Below the pieces are notes generated by a model. That model was not told the DNA's origin. It worked only from the letters and a program-made list of their open reading frames with translations, and searched no databases. The position numbers were made by a program, and so were the translations under genes. A DNA stretch of 64,000 bases from JAEVLT01 sp964484065 (GTDB lineage: Bacteria > Bacillota > Bacilli > Bacillales > Cytobacillaceae), in contig CAZAEW010000006.1 in assembly GCA_964484065.1 (NCBI GenBank), forward strand, positions 1-64,000. Reading direction: 5' to 3'. Positions 1 through 7,118 of this stretch are shown piece after piece (position 1 is the first letter of the stretch; every line of letters starts with the position of its first letter).

Positions 1-173
1 ATGAGTCTCAACTCCCGACCCATGTATGGAAATAAAACAAATAGGAGCAATACACTAACATAATAAAGGCGGTGTGAGCGAAGCAAAATATCACTACTAC
101 GGAGTCGATAACTGTATATTTTACCTTTCACTTGGATAAAATGAATCATTTTTGCGCAGCTCCGCCCCTTTTC
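1..173. repeat. Left arm of a ~170 bp inverted repeat flanking cidAB/lrgAB
   Basis: The reverse complement of 1461-1627 matches this stretch almost base for base. I count three substitutions and one 6 bp insertion (GGAAAT near 28-33), all in the outer 60 bases. The inner ~110 bases, from the GGCGGTGTGAGCG stretch to CCGCCCCTTTTC, are identical. The arm starts at the window edge, so it may extend further left. It has no convincing ORF. GGCGG at 69-73 and CCGCC at 162-166 could pair, so it may be structured. Confidence 0.9.
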
Positions 174-189
174 GACAAAAAAATAAAAG

Positions 190-222
190 ATAAAGCCGAA
201 CGAATGGATCGGCTTTTTTTAT
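190..222 (+). terminator. Rho-independent terminator
   Basis: A short hairpin, AAGCCGA / TCGGCTT, is followed by a run of T. It reads rightward, so it probably ends a gene lying left of the window, or a transcript of the repeat arm. Confidence 0.6.
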
Positions 223-359
223 TGTAAGCAGATCTAACCTCTTTTCCACTCTTTAATGAATTAATAATGTCAGAAAATCTTCCATGGTTGAGGTCCCTCG
301 GCCGAATGTATGCCATACTTTTAATGAGGATAATCAAACATATACTGGAGGTGGACCAG

Positions 360-719
360 ATGGCAGGTTATCTTGCTCAGTTTTTAATGATTTTATGTTT
401 TTATCTCCTTGGAAACTGGCTGAAAAGCTGGCTGAATATCCCGCTTTCAGGAAGCATCGTCGGAATGGGGCTGTTATTTACATTTCTGCTAAGCGGGATG
501 ATTAAACTTTCATGGGTCGAAAAAATGGCCAATGCGTATATTAAACATATTTCTTTGTTTTTTATTCCATTTACAGTCGGGGTATTTCGTTATACAGGGA
601 TTTTTCAATTGGAAGGAGTAAAGCTTGTGCTAACATTGGCATTAAGCAGTTTGGCTGTTTTTTTAGTAACAGCCGTAATTGCTCAATTGTTTGATTTGAA
701 AAGTAAAAGGGGGAATTAG
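360..719 (+). CDS. CidA/LrgA family holin-like membrane protein
   Basis: A 119-residue hydrophobic protein with about four membrane segments. It carries the family pattern LNIPLSGSIVGMGLLF in its first third. CidA/LrgA proteins are holin-like and modulate murein hydrolase export and overflow-metabolite handling together with a CidB/LrgB partner. The ATG at 360 is chosen because GGAGGTGG lies five bases upstream; the frame is open upstream to 267 but that part has no ribosome binding site. The partner gene starts two bases after the stop, so the two form an operon. Sequence alone does not say whether it is the Cid-like or Lrg-like copy. The whole pair sits between inverted repeat arms. Confidence 0.88.
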   Translation: MAGYLAQFLMILCFYLLGNWLKSWLNIPLSGSIVGMGLLFTFLLSGMIKLSWVEKMANAYIKHISLFFIPFTVGVFRYTGIFQLEGVKLVLTLALSSLAVFLVTAVIAQLFDLKSKRGN

Positions 720-720
720 A

Positions 721-1419
721 ATGGCATTTTCAGCTCTTTATCAGATTTTCACCACAACCTTGATTACTTTATTCAGTTACTTTTTGGGAATAATGTTATT
801 TCAAAAATATCATTGGCGCTGGCTAAATCCGCTCTATTCATCAACGATCATCATCATTATACTTTTAGGGCTCCTCCATATAGATATAAAAAAATACACT
901 GACGGAAGTGATATCTTCTCGATTCTTTTAGGAATGGCTACTGTGTCGCTAGCCATACCACTATACAAGCACCTGAAAACAATTAAAAAATACCTGCCCA
1001 CTATAGCATTTGCTGTTATTCCCGGCACTTTAATGGGAGTTGCTTCAGTCGTCCTTCTTACAAAACTGCTTCATTTAAATCGAGAAATCATGAGTTCGCT
1101 AATTCCAAAGTCTGTTACAGCTCCGATCGCACTTTCTATTTCCCAATCTATGGGAGGGATACCTTCATTAACGTTCTTATTTGTCATCCTGTCAGCCGTT
1201 TTTTCCCTTACCGCTGGACCGTTCCTATTAAAGTTCACCCGCATTCGCAGCAGAATAGCAATTGGCTTGGCTTTTGGAACATCAGCACAGGCAATCGGCG
1301 CAAGCAGGGCATTTGAATGGGGAGAACTGGAAGGAACAATGGGAAGCATAGCAATGATATCATCAGCACTGACCCTTTCCTTAATATCCCCGCTATTGAT
1401 GAACTTGTTTATTCTATAA
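721..1419 (+). CDS. CidB/LrgB family membrane protein
   Basis: A 232-residue polytopic membrane protein of the LrgB family. The conserved stretch around residues 122-150 (SLIPKSVTAPIALSISQ, then GGIPSLT) and the later FGTSAQAIGASRA segment are typical. It is the usual partner of CidA/LrgA, here directly downstream and probably translated from the same mRNA. The start ATG follows AAAAGGGGGAATTAGA. The length is normal for the family. Downstream is a T-rich hairpin and then the right inverted-repeat arm. Confidence 0.9.
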   Translation: MAFSALYQIFTTTLITLFSYFLGIMLFQKYHWRWLNPLYSSTIIIIILLGLLHIDIKKYTDGSDIFSILLGMATVSLAIPLYKHLKTIKKYLPTIAFAVIPGTLMGVASVVLLTKLLHLNREIMSSLIPKSVTAPIALSISQSMGGIPSLTFLFVILSAVFSLTAGPFLLKFTRIRSRIAIGLAFGTSAQAIGASRAFEWGELEGTMGSIAMISSALTLSLISPLLMNLFIL

Positions 1420-1428
1420 ATAAATCTT

Positions 1429-1460
1429 AAAAACAGCTCCCTGGAGGGCTCTTTTTTTTG
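1429..1460 (+). terminator. Probable terminator of the cidAB/lrgAB operon
   Basis: CAGCTCCCTGGAGGGCT can fold into a short, slightly imperfect hairpin and is followed by eight T. It lies just after the second gene and directly before the right repeat arm. Confidence 0.55.
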
Positions 1461-1627
1461 GAAAAGGGGCGGAGCTGCGCAAAAATGATTCATTTTATCC
1501 AAGTGAAAGGTAAAATATACAGTTATCGACTCCGTAGTAGTGATATTTTGCTTCGCTCACACCGCCTTTATTATGTTGGTGTATTGCTCCTATTTGTTTT
1601 ATACATGGGTTGGAAGTTGAGACTCAT
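1461..1627. repeat. Right arm of the ~170 bp inverted repeat
   Basis: Inverted copy of 1-173, six bases shorter through one deletion and differing at three other positions. The two arms enclose about 1.29 kb holding only the cidAB/lrgAB pair. An open frame across this arm (1458-1688) has no ribosome binding site and no recognisable product, so it is not called. Confidence 0.9.
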
Positions 1628-1892
1628 GTATGTTTTTCACTGTTCAAAGGGTATTTCTCATCTTATTTTTTTAGGTCTTTATCATTAAAAACGAATGATA
1701 TTTGTTGATTTATGGTGGAAATGGAAGGATATTTTACTTTGACAAAGAACTATATTAAAAGTTCTCCAATTCTTTTACAGAAATAGTAGAAACATGTTAG
1801 ATTGCCTGATCTTGAAGTCATGGAAAAATTTCTGGAGCCAATTTTCAAGATCAGCATAATGGAGCTACCACCGAATAAGGGAGGGAAATAAT
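1628..1892. other. Intergenic stretch with one long dyad
   Basis: No gene is supported here. TGATCTTGAA at 1807-1816 and TTCAAGATCA at 1844-1853 form a perfect 10 bp inverted repeat about 40 bases upstream of the next gene. It could be an operator or leader hairpin. No clear promoter could be assigned. Confidence 0.5.
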
Positions 1893-2369
1893 ATGAAAAA
1901 AAATTTTTTTGCTGACTACAAAAAATTTGTTGTTGTGCCTGTTGAGGATATCCAAGTTGGTAAAAGAGCATATGATCCCAAAGATTATGCAGCATATTAT
2001 ATCCTGACTTTGTCGATCTTTAACTCCCGTTTAGCAACATGGAAGGATGCCGGAAAATATGAAATTGATATCGAAAAAAGCATTAAAAAAGTATTAGAAG
2101 ACTTTAACATTAAGCAGGAAGGAAATTATCATCTGCAGCTGCTTGAGTTAGATAAGTTTACAAATTATTTTATTTTAGCCTTATCAACAAAGAAGAAGTT
2201 TGATCTGGAAGAGGAAAAAACGAAAATATCTGAAATTGTTGAAAAGAGGATTACAAACGCATTTTATGTAGGTGAAAATTGGTTTAATTTCATTGGGGAA
2301 AAAGGGAGGATTGAACGAAAACTTTTTCAATATTCCTATAAAGAATATATTTCAGCAGAACAGCTCTAA
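1893..2369 (+). CDS. Hypothetical protein, 158 residues
   Basis: I do not recognise this protein. It is soluble and charged, with no signal peptide or membrane segment, and has a Lys-rich start followed by a mixed alpha/beta-looking body. The start is well supported: AAGGGAGGGAAATAAT stands just before the ATG. It has its own intergenic spaces on both sides and so looks monocistronic. No motif suggests a function. Confidence 0.75.
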   Translation: MKKNFFADYKKFVVVPVEDIQVGKRAYDPKDYAAYYILTLSIFNSRLATWKDAGKYEIDIEKSIKKVLEDFNIKQEGNYHLQLLELDKFTNYFILALSTKKKFDLEEEKTKISEIVEKRITNAFYVGENWFNFIGEKGRIERKLFQYSYKEYISAEQL

Positions 2370-2566
2370 AATAGCCGCAAAATAATGGTTTTTTGCTAAA
2401 AAAAGTTGTTAAATAGCACAATTTCGTTAAATTAACTGGTTTTTTATGAACCTATGAAATTTTTAGAGCGAATTATGGTAATATTTATCTAATATCATAT
2501 TATTGTTATCTCTTTTGTTAAAATATACATAATTTATCGGATTAATAGATTATAGGAGGAGGAATT
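2370..2566. other. AT-rich intergenic region
   Basis: About 200 AT-rich bases upstream of the autolysin gene, probably containing its promoter. I cannot assign -35 and -10 boxes with confidence, and I see no riboswitch or strong terminator. Confidence 0.4.
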
Positions 2567-5350
2567 ATGGGAAAGGCTAGCAAGAATAGAAGGGCTGCCA
2601 AGAACTCAGGGAGCGTCGTAAAAAAAGCCATATTACCTACTTTTTGTTTTGCGGTTATGTCTACCTTAGCTTATGAGCAATCCGTACATGCAGCAGAAAC
2701 GAATCCAACACAAGTGAACAATGAAGTCTCAACCAAATATGTGAATATTTCCAGTGGTTCGTTAAATTTACGCCAGTCAGCATCAACCAATTCAACGATC
2801 GTGGCAGTGCTTTTGAAAGGAACACCTGTTACCGTTTATTCTGAAAGCAATGGCTGGGCAAAAGTGACAGCAAATGGACAAGAAGGATATGTAAGTTCCA
2901 TTTATCTGTCTTCCACCAACCCAAATTCAATTTCTTCGGCTGCAACAACGCATACAACAAAATATGTGAGTGTTAGCAGCGGGTCGTTGAATTTGCGTGT
3001 CAGTACTTCAACAAGCTCGGCAGTTGTAACCAAACTCGCTAAAGGAACAGAGGTAAAAGTATACTCAGAAAATAACGGCTGGGCGAAAGTAAATGCCAAC
3101 GGAAAAGACGGTTATGTCAACACAAGTTACCTCTCCGTTTCTAATCCGAATGAAAGTTCAAATACCAATGCAAACACCAATACGAGTACAAGCACCAGCA
3201 TAAACACAAGTTCAAGTTCACACTCTGCGGCAACGATGAAATATGTGAATGTTAGCAGCGGTTCGTTAAATTTACGTGCAGGTGCCACAACGGAATCTGC
3301 GATCATTGCCAAGCTTTCCAAAGGAACAACTGTCCAAGTTTATTCAGAATCGGGCGGCTGGGCAAAGGTAAATGTAAACGGAAAAGATGGTTATGTCAAT
3401 TCAAGTTATTTATTATCTTCTAATTCGAATGGAAGTTTGGTTTCAAACACAAGCCCAACCACCAGTTCACAAACTGCTCCGGCTACGAAGTATGTGAATG
3501 TTTCAAGCGGATCACTGAACATGCGCAATAGCGCTTCAACCAATGCTTCGATCATCATCAAACTGACAAAAGGAACAGCGGTGAAGGTATATTCAGAATC
3601 CGGAGGCTGGTCTAAGATAGAAGCATACGGCCAAACAGGCTATGTCAGTTCACAATATTTAGCTAATTCCGGTTCCGGGACGGAAAACCAAACATCTTCC
3701 AATCAGCCAACGGAAGTAACGACTAAATATGTGAGAGTTGATTCAAGCTCGAGTTTAAATTTGCGCAAAAGTGTTTCGACAAGTTCAACGGTACTGGCTA
3801 AACTTGCTAACGGGACAGAGGTGAAGGTTTATTCGGAGTCGAATGGCTGGGTAAAGGTTCAAGCCAACGGCCAGGAAGGTTATGTCCGAACTGAATTTCT
3901 TTCTGAAGGGAAGCCAGCACAAAATGGAGGAACCGTTCAAACGTCTGTAACGAAATATGTGAATGTTGACATTAGTTCCAGTTTAAATATGCGAAAAAGT
4001 GATTCCTCGGATTCTTCTATTCTTGTAAAATTGGCCAGAGGTGTTGAAGTCACCGTTTACAGTGAGTCCGGAAGCTGGTCAAAAATAAATGCATATGGAC
4101 AAGACGGTTATGTTAATTCTCAATTCCTGTCTGATAATAAGCCCGCAGCTGGTTTAGATACAAGTTCTGCTAATAGTTCTGATACTAATAACGGAACAAC
4201 TGTAGAAAAATATGTGAATGTTATTTATGGTTCCAGTTTAAACATGCGCTCAGAAGCTTTAACAAGTTCGTCCGTCATTTCGAAATTGGCAAGAGGGACA
4301 ATCGTCACTGTCTATTCCGAAGCCGGAGGCTGGTCCAAGGTTTCAGCCAATGGTCAGACGGGTTTTGTCAGCTCTCAATATTTGTCGGAAACGGAACCGC
4401 TTGATCCTTCTTTGTCAGGCGGAACTTCTGATACTGCATTAGAAAACTATAATATTACTTTAGATGGTATGGTCAAGCAGCAAATGTCCGTTCAACCGCA
4501 AACAGATAAAAAATATAATACATATATAAGAGCCGATGCCTTAACAGAAACCGGATCGGGAACCGGAATTGTAACTGGAGGCAGCTGGAATCTTCGAGGC
4601 GGCGCCGGCACGAACTTTTGGGTTGTGGGACAAGTTAACAATAAAGATACGTTAAAAATCCTTGGAAAGGTTACCGGTGCTGATGGTTCTGATTGGTATC
4701 AGGTTTCCTATGAGAAAACTTGGGTAAATGCAAGCCCGGAAGATGTAGCTTACTATATAAATCCAAATAACTTTTTAAATAACAACGTCGATTCCCTCCA
4801 ATTTCTTAATTTGTCTGTACCAGCAAACCTTGATGCTTCCGAAGTAGACGATCGGATCCTTGCTGGAAAAGGAATTCTGGCTAACATGGCTTCCGCATTC
4901 ATCCAAGCTGGGAATACATATGGTGTGAATGAAATTTATTTAATTTCTCATGCGCTTCTTGAGACAGGCAATGGGACATCACAGCTGGCCAAGGGTGTTC
5001 AATTTAATGGGAAAACGGTCTACAATATGTACGGAATCGGTGCAATAGATGCTTCACCGGTATCAAGCGGCGCCCAATTTGCTTACAATGCAGGTTGGTT
5101 TACTCCGGAAGCAGCGATCATTGGCGGTGCGCAATTTATCACTAAAGGGTACATTAATACAGGTCAAAATACCCTCTATAAAATGAGATGGAACCCTGCT
5201 TCGGTTGTTTTAAATGGCTATGCTTCCCACCAATATGCTTCTGATATTGGCTGGGCCGCAAAACAAGTAAATCAAATCAATAATTTATATAGTTTACTAA
5301 ATTCTTATAAGCTTGTACTGGATATTCCGCAGTATTTAAAAAGCATGTAA
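2567..5350 (+). CDS. Secreted SH3b-repeat N-acetylglucosaminidase autolysin
   Basis: A 927-residue exported peptidoglycan hydrolase. A long basic N-terminus and hydrophobic stretch end at a likely signal peptidase site after SVHAA (about residue 44). Seven bacterial SH3 domains of 65-95 residues follow, each beginning KYV.V and continuing LN(L/M)R; they bind cell wall. An eighth, divergent SH3b (GSWNLRGGAG) lies near residue 670. The C-terminal ~180 residues form a LytD/glucosaminidase-type catalytic domain with the probable acid in SHALLETGNGTSQLAKG. Such enzymes cleave the glycan chains of murein during growth and separation. AGGAGGAGG stands just before the ATG. The SH3b units are similar at DNA level and joined by Ser/Thr/Asn-rich linkers, so repeat number may vary between strains. 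Confidence 0.93.
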   Translation: MGKASKNRRAAKNSGSVVKKAILPTFCFAVMSTLAYEQSVHAAETNPTQVNNEVSTKYVNISSGSLNLRQSASTNSTIVAVLLKGTPVTVYSESNGWAKVTANGQEGYVSSIYLSSTNPNSISSAATTHTTKYVSVSSGSLNLRVSTSTSSAVVTKLAKGTEVKVYSENNGWAKVNANGKDGYVNTSYLSVSNPNESSNTNANTNTSTSTSINTSSSSHSAATMKYVNVSSGSLNLRAGATTESAIIAKLSKGTTVQVYSESGGWAKVNVNGKDGYVNSSYLLSSNSNGSLVSNTSPTTSSQTAPATKYVNVSSGSLNMRNSASTNASIIIKLTKGTAVKVYSESGGWSKIEAYGQTGYVSSQYLANSGSGTENQTSSNQPTEVTTKYVRVDSSSSLNLRKSVSTSSTVLAKLANGTEVKVYSESNGWVKVQANGQEGYVRTEFLSEGKPAQNGGTVQTSVTKYVNVDISSSLNMRKSDSSDSSILVKLARGVEVTVYSESGSWSKINAYGQDGYVNSQFLSDNKPAAGLDTSSANSSDTNNGTTVEKYVNVIYGSSLNMRSEALTSSSVISKLARGTIVTVYSEAGGWSKVSANGQTGFVSSQYLSETEPLDPSLSGGTSDTALENYNITLDGMVKQQMSVQPQTDKKYNTYIRADALTETGSGTGIVTGGSWNLRGGAGTNFWVVGQVNNKDTLKILGKVTGADGSDWYQVSYEKTWVNASPEDVAYYINPNNFLNNNVDSLQFLNLSVPANLDASEVDDRILAGKGILANMASAFIQAGNTYGVNEIYLISHALLETGNGTSQLAKGVQFNGKTVYNMYGIGAIDASPVSSGAQFAYNAGWFTPEAAIIGGAQFITKGYINTGQNTLYKMRWNPASVVLNGYASHQYASDIGWAAKQVNQINNLYSLLNSYKLVLDIPQYLKSM
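2700..4400 (+). repeat. Seven tandem SH3b-coding repeats
   Basis: The coding sequence contains seven related units of roughly 230-280 bp, with recurring strings such as AAATATGTGAATGTT and TATTCAGAATC. They are similar enough for slippage or homologous recombination to change copy number. Confidence 0.8.
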
Positions 5351-5375
5351 GTATACAAATATATGTAAATGTATG

Positions 5376-5407
5376 AGGCTTTCTTAACCGGAAGCCTTAT
5401 TTTTTTA
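5376..5407 (+). terminator. Terminator of the autolysin gene
   Basis: AGGCTT pairs with AAGCCT across a short loop and is followed by ATTTTTTT. It lies 25 bases after the stop codon. Confidence 0.7.
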
Positions 5408-5511
5408 GAAAATAGTTTAGAATTATATTAACATAACTAATTCCTGTTATTTCGACGGTTTTTAACAAATATCTACAATAAATCATATTTTTTTAAAATA
5501 CCAACTTTCTA

Positions 5512-5539
5512 TTTACAATATTCAGAAAAGTTTTATAAT
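5512..5539 (+). promoter_or_regulatory. Candidate sigma-A promoter upstream of the comK-like gene
   Basis: TTTACA (-35) and TATAAT (-10, 5534-5539) are separated by 16 bases. This leaves a ~160-base leader before the gene. The rest of 5408-5709 is AT-rich and contains one hairpin, GTTGGGA / TCCCAAT near 5638-5659, followed by a T run, which could attenuate transcription. I did not find a clear AAAA-N5-TTTT ComK box pair. Confidence 0.5.
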
Positions 5540-5709
5540 AGATGACGGGAGAAAAAAAGACAACAGATTGAAACAAAATCACGTTAAGCAAAGTAATTTT
5601 TTTTAGTTCAATGAAGTAAGGGTAGAAATGGATTAAGTTGGGATTGGGGAGTCCCAATTGGTTTTTACCCTTAATGATATGTTTACGATCAGAACTTCAT
5701 TAGGGGGAT

Positions 5710-6309
5710 ATGAAAGCAATGTTATTGAAAAATTACAGGATTAATGAACAAACAATTTTATTAACCGGAATATACGGGAAGTTCAGCCATTTGCAAACAA
5801 TGGTCATTGACGGAAGTAAGACATATCGTGTAAATGTTTCAACAGAGCAGCTTATTGACTCATTTCTCAGAAATAGAGGATCAAGCCTTAGAAAATCAAT
5901 GGAAAAGGCCAGAGAATATCTAGGAAACTTAAAAATGTATCCCATTCAAATTGAATCAGAACAAGGGATCTATTTCTTCCCGAGTAAATCACCAAAAAGG
6001 CCGGATTGTGTTTGGTTTTCTCTTTTCCATGTGAAAGGAGCCAAAACATTCGGAAAGAATAAAACAAAAGTATTCTTAAGCCACGGCCATTCTATCATAA
6101 TCGATGGTCAGCTTTCTGCCTTTATGGGTAAATGGCAAAGAGCACTGGAGTTCAGACGAAAGATTGCTGAACATGAGAATTGTCCAATCAAATTTTATCT
6201 CGAGCCGAAAGAAATGAAGAAACAAAAAGAAATAAAGATTAACCCTGATACCATTTTGGGTGATCAAAAAGATATTTCGGGAAGTACAAATGAAAGAGAA
6301 GAAAGATAA
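5710..6309 (+). CDS. comK: ComK-family competence transcription factor
   Basis: A 199-residue homologue of ComK, the minor-groove DNA-binding regulator that switches on DNA-uptake genes. The diagnostic block is in the middle: GIYFFPSKSPKRP, then VWFSLFHVKGAKTF and KTKVFLSHGHSI, matching FLFPTLSSTRPQ, WISHVHVKEFK and TEVTFSNG in Bacillus subtilis ComK. The WQRALEFRRKI segment near residue 140 aligns with the family's TAWLRTKF. Two ATGs are possible: 5710, two bases after GGGGG, or 5719, with better spacing. The Lys/Glu-rich C-terminal tail is longer and unlike B. subtilis. The gene stands alone between its own promoter and a strong terminator. Many Bacillaceae carry two comK paralogues; which one this is cannot be told here. 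Confidence 0.85.
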   Translation: MKAMLLKNYRINEQTILLTGIYGKFSHLQTMVIDGSKTYRVNVSTEQLIDSFLRNRGSSLRKSMEKAREYLGNLKMYPIQIESEQGIYFFPSKSPKRPDCVWFSLFHVKGAKTFGKNKTKVFLSHGHSIIIDGQLSAFMGKWQRALEFRRKIAEHENCPIKFYLEPKEMKKQKEIKINPDTILGDQKDISGSTNEREER

Positions 6310-6317
6310 TTGAACAA

Positions 6318-6353
6318 GGAAAAGGCCTCCTAAAACTACAGGAAGGCCTTTTC
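6318..6353 (+). terminator. Terminator after comK
   Basis: AAAAGGCCTCCT and AGGAAGGCCTTTT form a long stem with an eight-base loop, ending in T residues. Confidence 0.85.
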
Positions 6354-6468
6354 ATATAGAACAGCAATTGTTAGGAATTTGTAAGAGATGGATTGATCCT
6401 TGTTATTACTTTTATGATACTTTTAAAGCAAGAAGAACTTGTATCATAGAAGAAATGGGGTTTTAAAT

Positions 6469-6792
6469 ATGGCTGGACAAAATGTAAAGGTAAATAATGG
6501 TCCCATCATCCAGAAAGAAAAGGAAATGGTGACAAAAATGATCAGCCTTTATTGCCGCAGAAAGCACCATCAGCATGAGCTTTGCAGTGAATGTCAGGAT
6601 TTAAAAAATTATGCCTTTAAAAGGCTCTCATTCTGCCGCTTCGGAGAAGAAAAAACAGCTTGCTCCAACTGTTCGGTTCATTGTTATAAACCGGAATACC
6701 GCGAAAAAATGAAAGCTGTGATGAGATATTCAGGTCCATGGATGATTTTGTATCATCCGGTTTACTCTGTAAAACATCTATTAAACAAATGA
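6469..6792 (+). CDS. YgbA/nitrous-oxide-stimulated-promoter family protein
   Basis: A 107-residue protein with a Cys/His pattern typical of the YgbA_NO family: CRRKHH, LCSECQDL, CRFGEEKTACSNCSVHCYKPEYREKM. The cysteines probably bind metal. Family members are named for NO- or N2O-responsive promoters in proteobacteria; the biochemical role is poorly defined. ATG 6469 is preferred over the open frame from 6439, because the ATG fits the family start; the ribosome binding site (GAAGAAATGGGG) is weak. It appears monocistronic. Confidence 0.8.
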   Translation: MAGQNVKVNNGPIIQKEKEMVTKMISLYCRRKHHQHELCSECQDLKNYAFKRLSFCRFGEEKTACSNCSVHCYKPEYREKMKAVMRYSGPWMILYHPVYSVKHLLNK

Positions 6793-6805
6793 TCGGGAAG
6801 AAAAA

Positions 6806-6931
6806 TTATTCTGAATCATTTTCAAATTCGTCTTCCTGACCCGAACGAGAACCGCCTCCGGTTTGGTTGATTTCTTTTATTATTTCATCCAAAAAAGCAT
6901 CTGAGAGCAGAGGGTTTTGATCTTTTTGCAT
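6806..6931 (-). CDS. Small acidic protein, 41 residues
   Basis: A short leftward frame beginning MQKDQNPLLSDAFLDEIIKE and ending in an acidic tail (EDEFENDSE). ACAGGAGGCCAGTGCC gives a very good ribosome binding site before the ATG, which is the main reason to call it. I do not recognise the product. It converges with the YgbA-family gene, and the two stop codons are only 13 bases apart. Confidence 0.6.
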   Translation of the reverse strand: MQKDQNPLLSDAFLDEIIKEINQTGGGSRSGQEDEFENDSE

Positions 6932-7001
6932 GGCACTGGCCTCCTGTTAGTAAGTTATTTTTTGCAAATTCTTCAACTGCCGTTTTTAAATAAGTTATAC
7001 T

Positions 7002-7036
7002 CCGCATGGTACATTATTTGCCTTGCGGTTTTTTTT
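7002..7036 (+). terminator. Possible terminator or attenuator before kimA
   Basis: CCGCA and TGCGG flank a 17-base loop and are followed by eight T. It lies about 80 bases before kimA. It may stop read-through from the left or act as a leader element. It does not resemble a c-di-AMP (ydaO) riboswitch. Confidence 0.45.
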
Positions 7037-7118
7037 ATGCGATGAATTACCGTTTTTCTGTGATTGGCTTCTTTGAAAATCGGGAAATATAATAGAAATA
7101 TTTTGACTTGGTGGTGAA

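Noticed and set aside
1..1627. Intact insertion sequence
   Set aside because: The inverted repeats enclose only cidAB/lrgAB-type genes; no transposase or target-site duplication can be seen.
1458..1688. Protein-coding frame across the right inverted-repeat arm
   Set aside because: It has no ribosome binding site, lies in a repeat that also occurs inverted, and encodes nothing recognisable.
6940..7118. c-di-AMP riboswitch before kimA
   Set aside because: Expected from B. subtilis, but the conserved ydaO-type sequence blocks are not visible.
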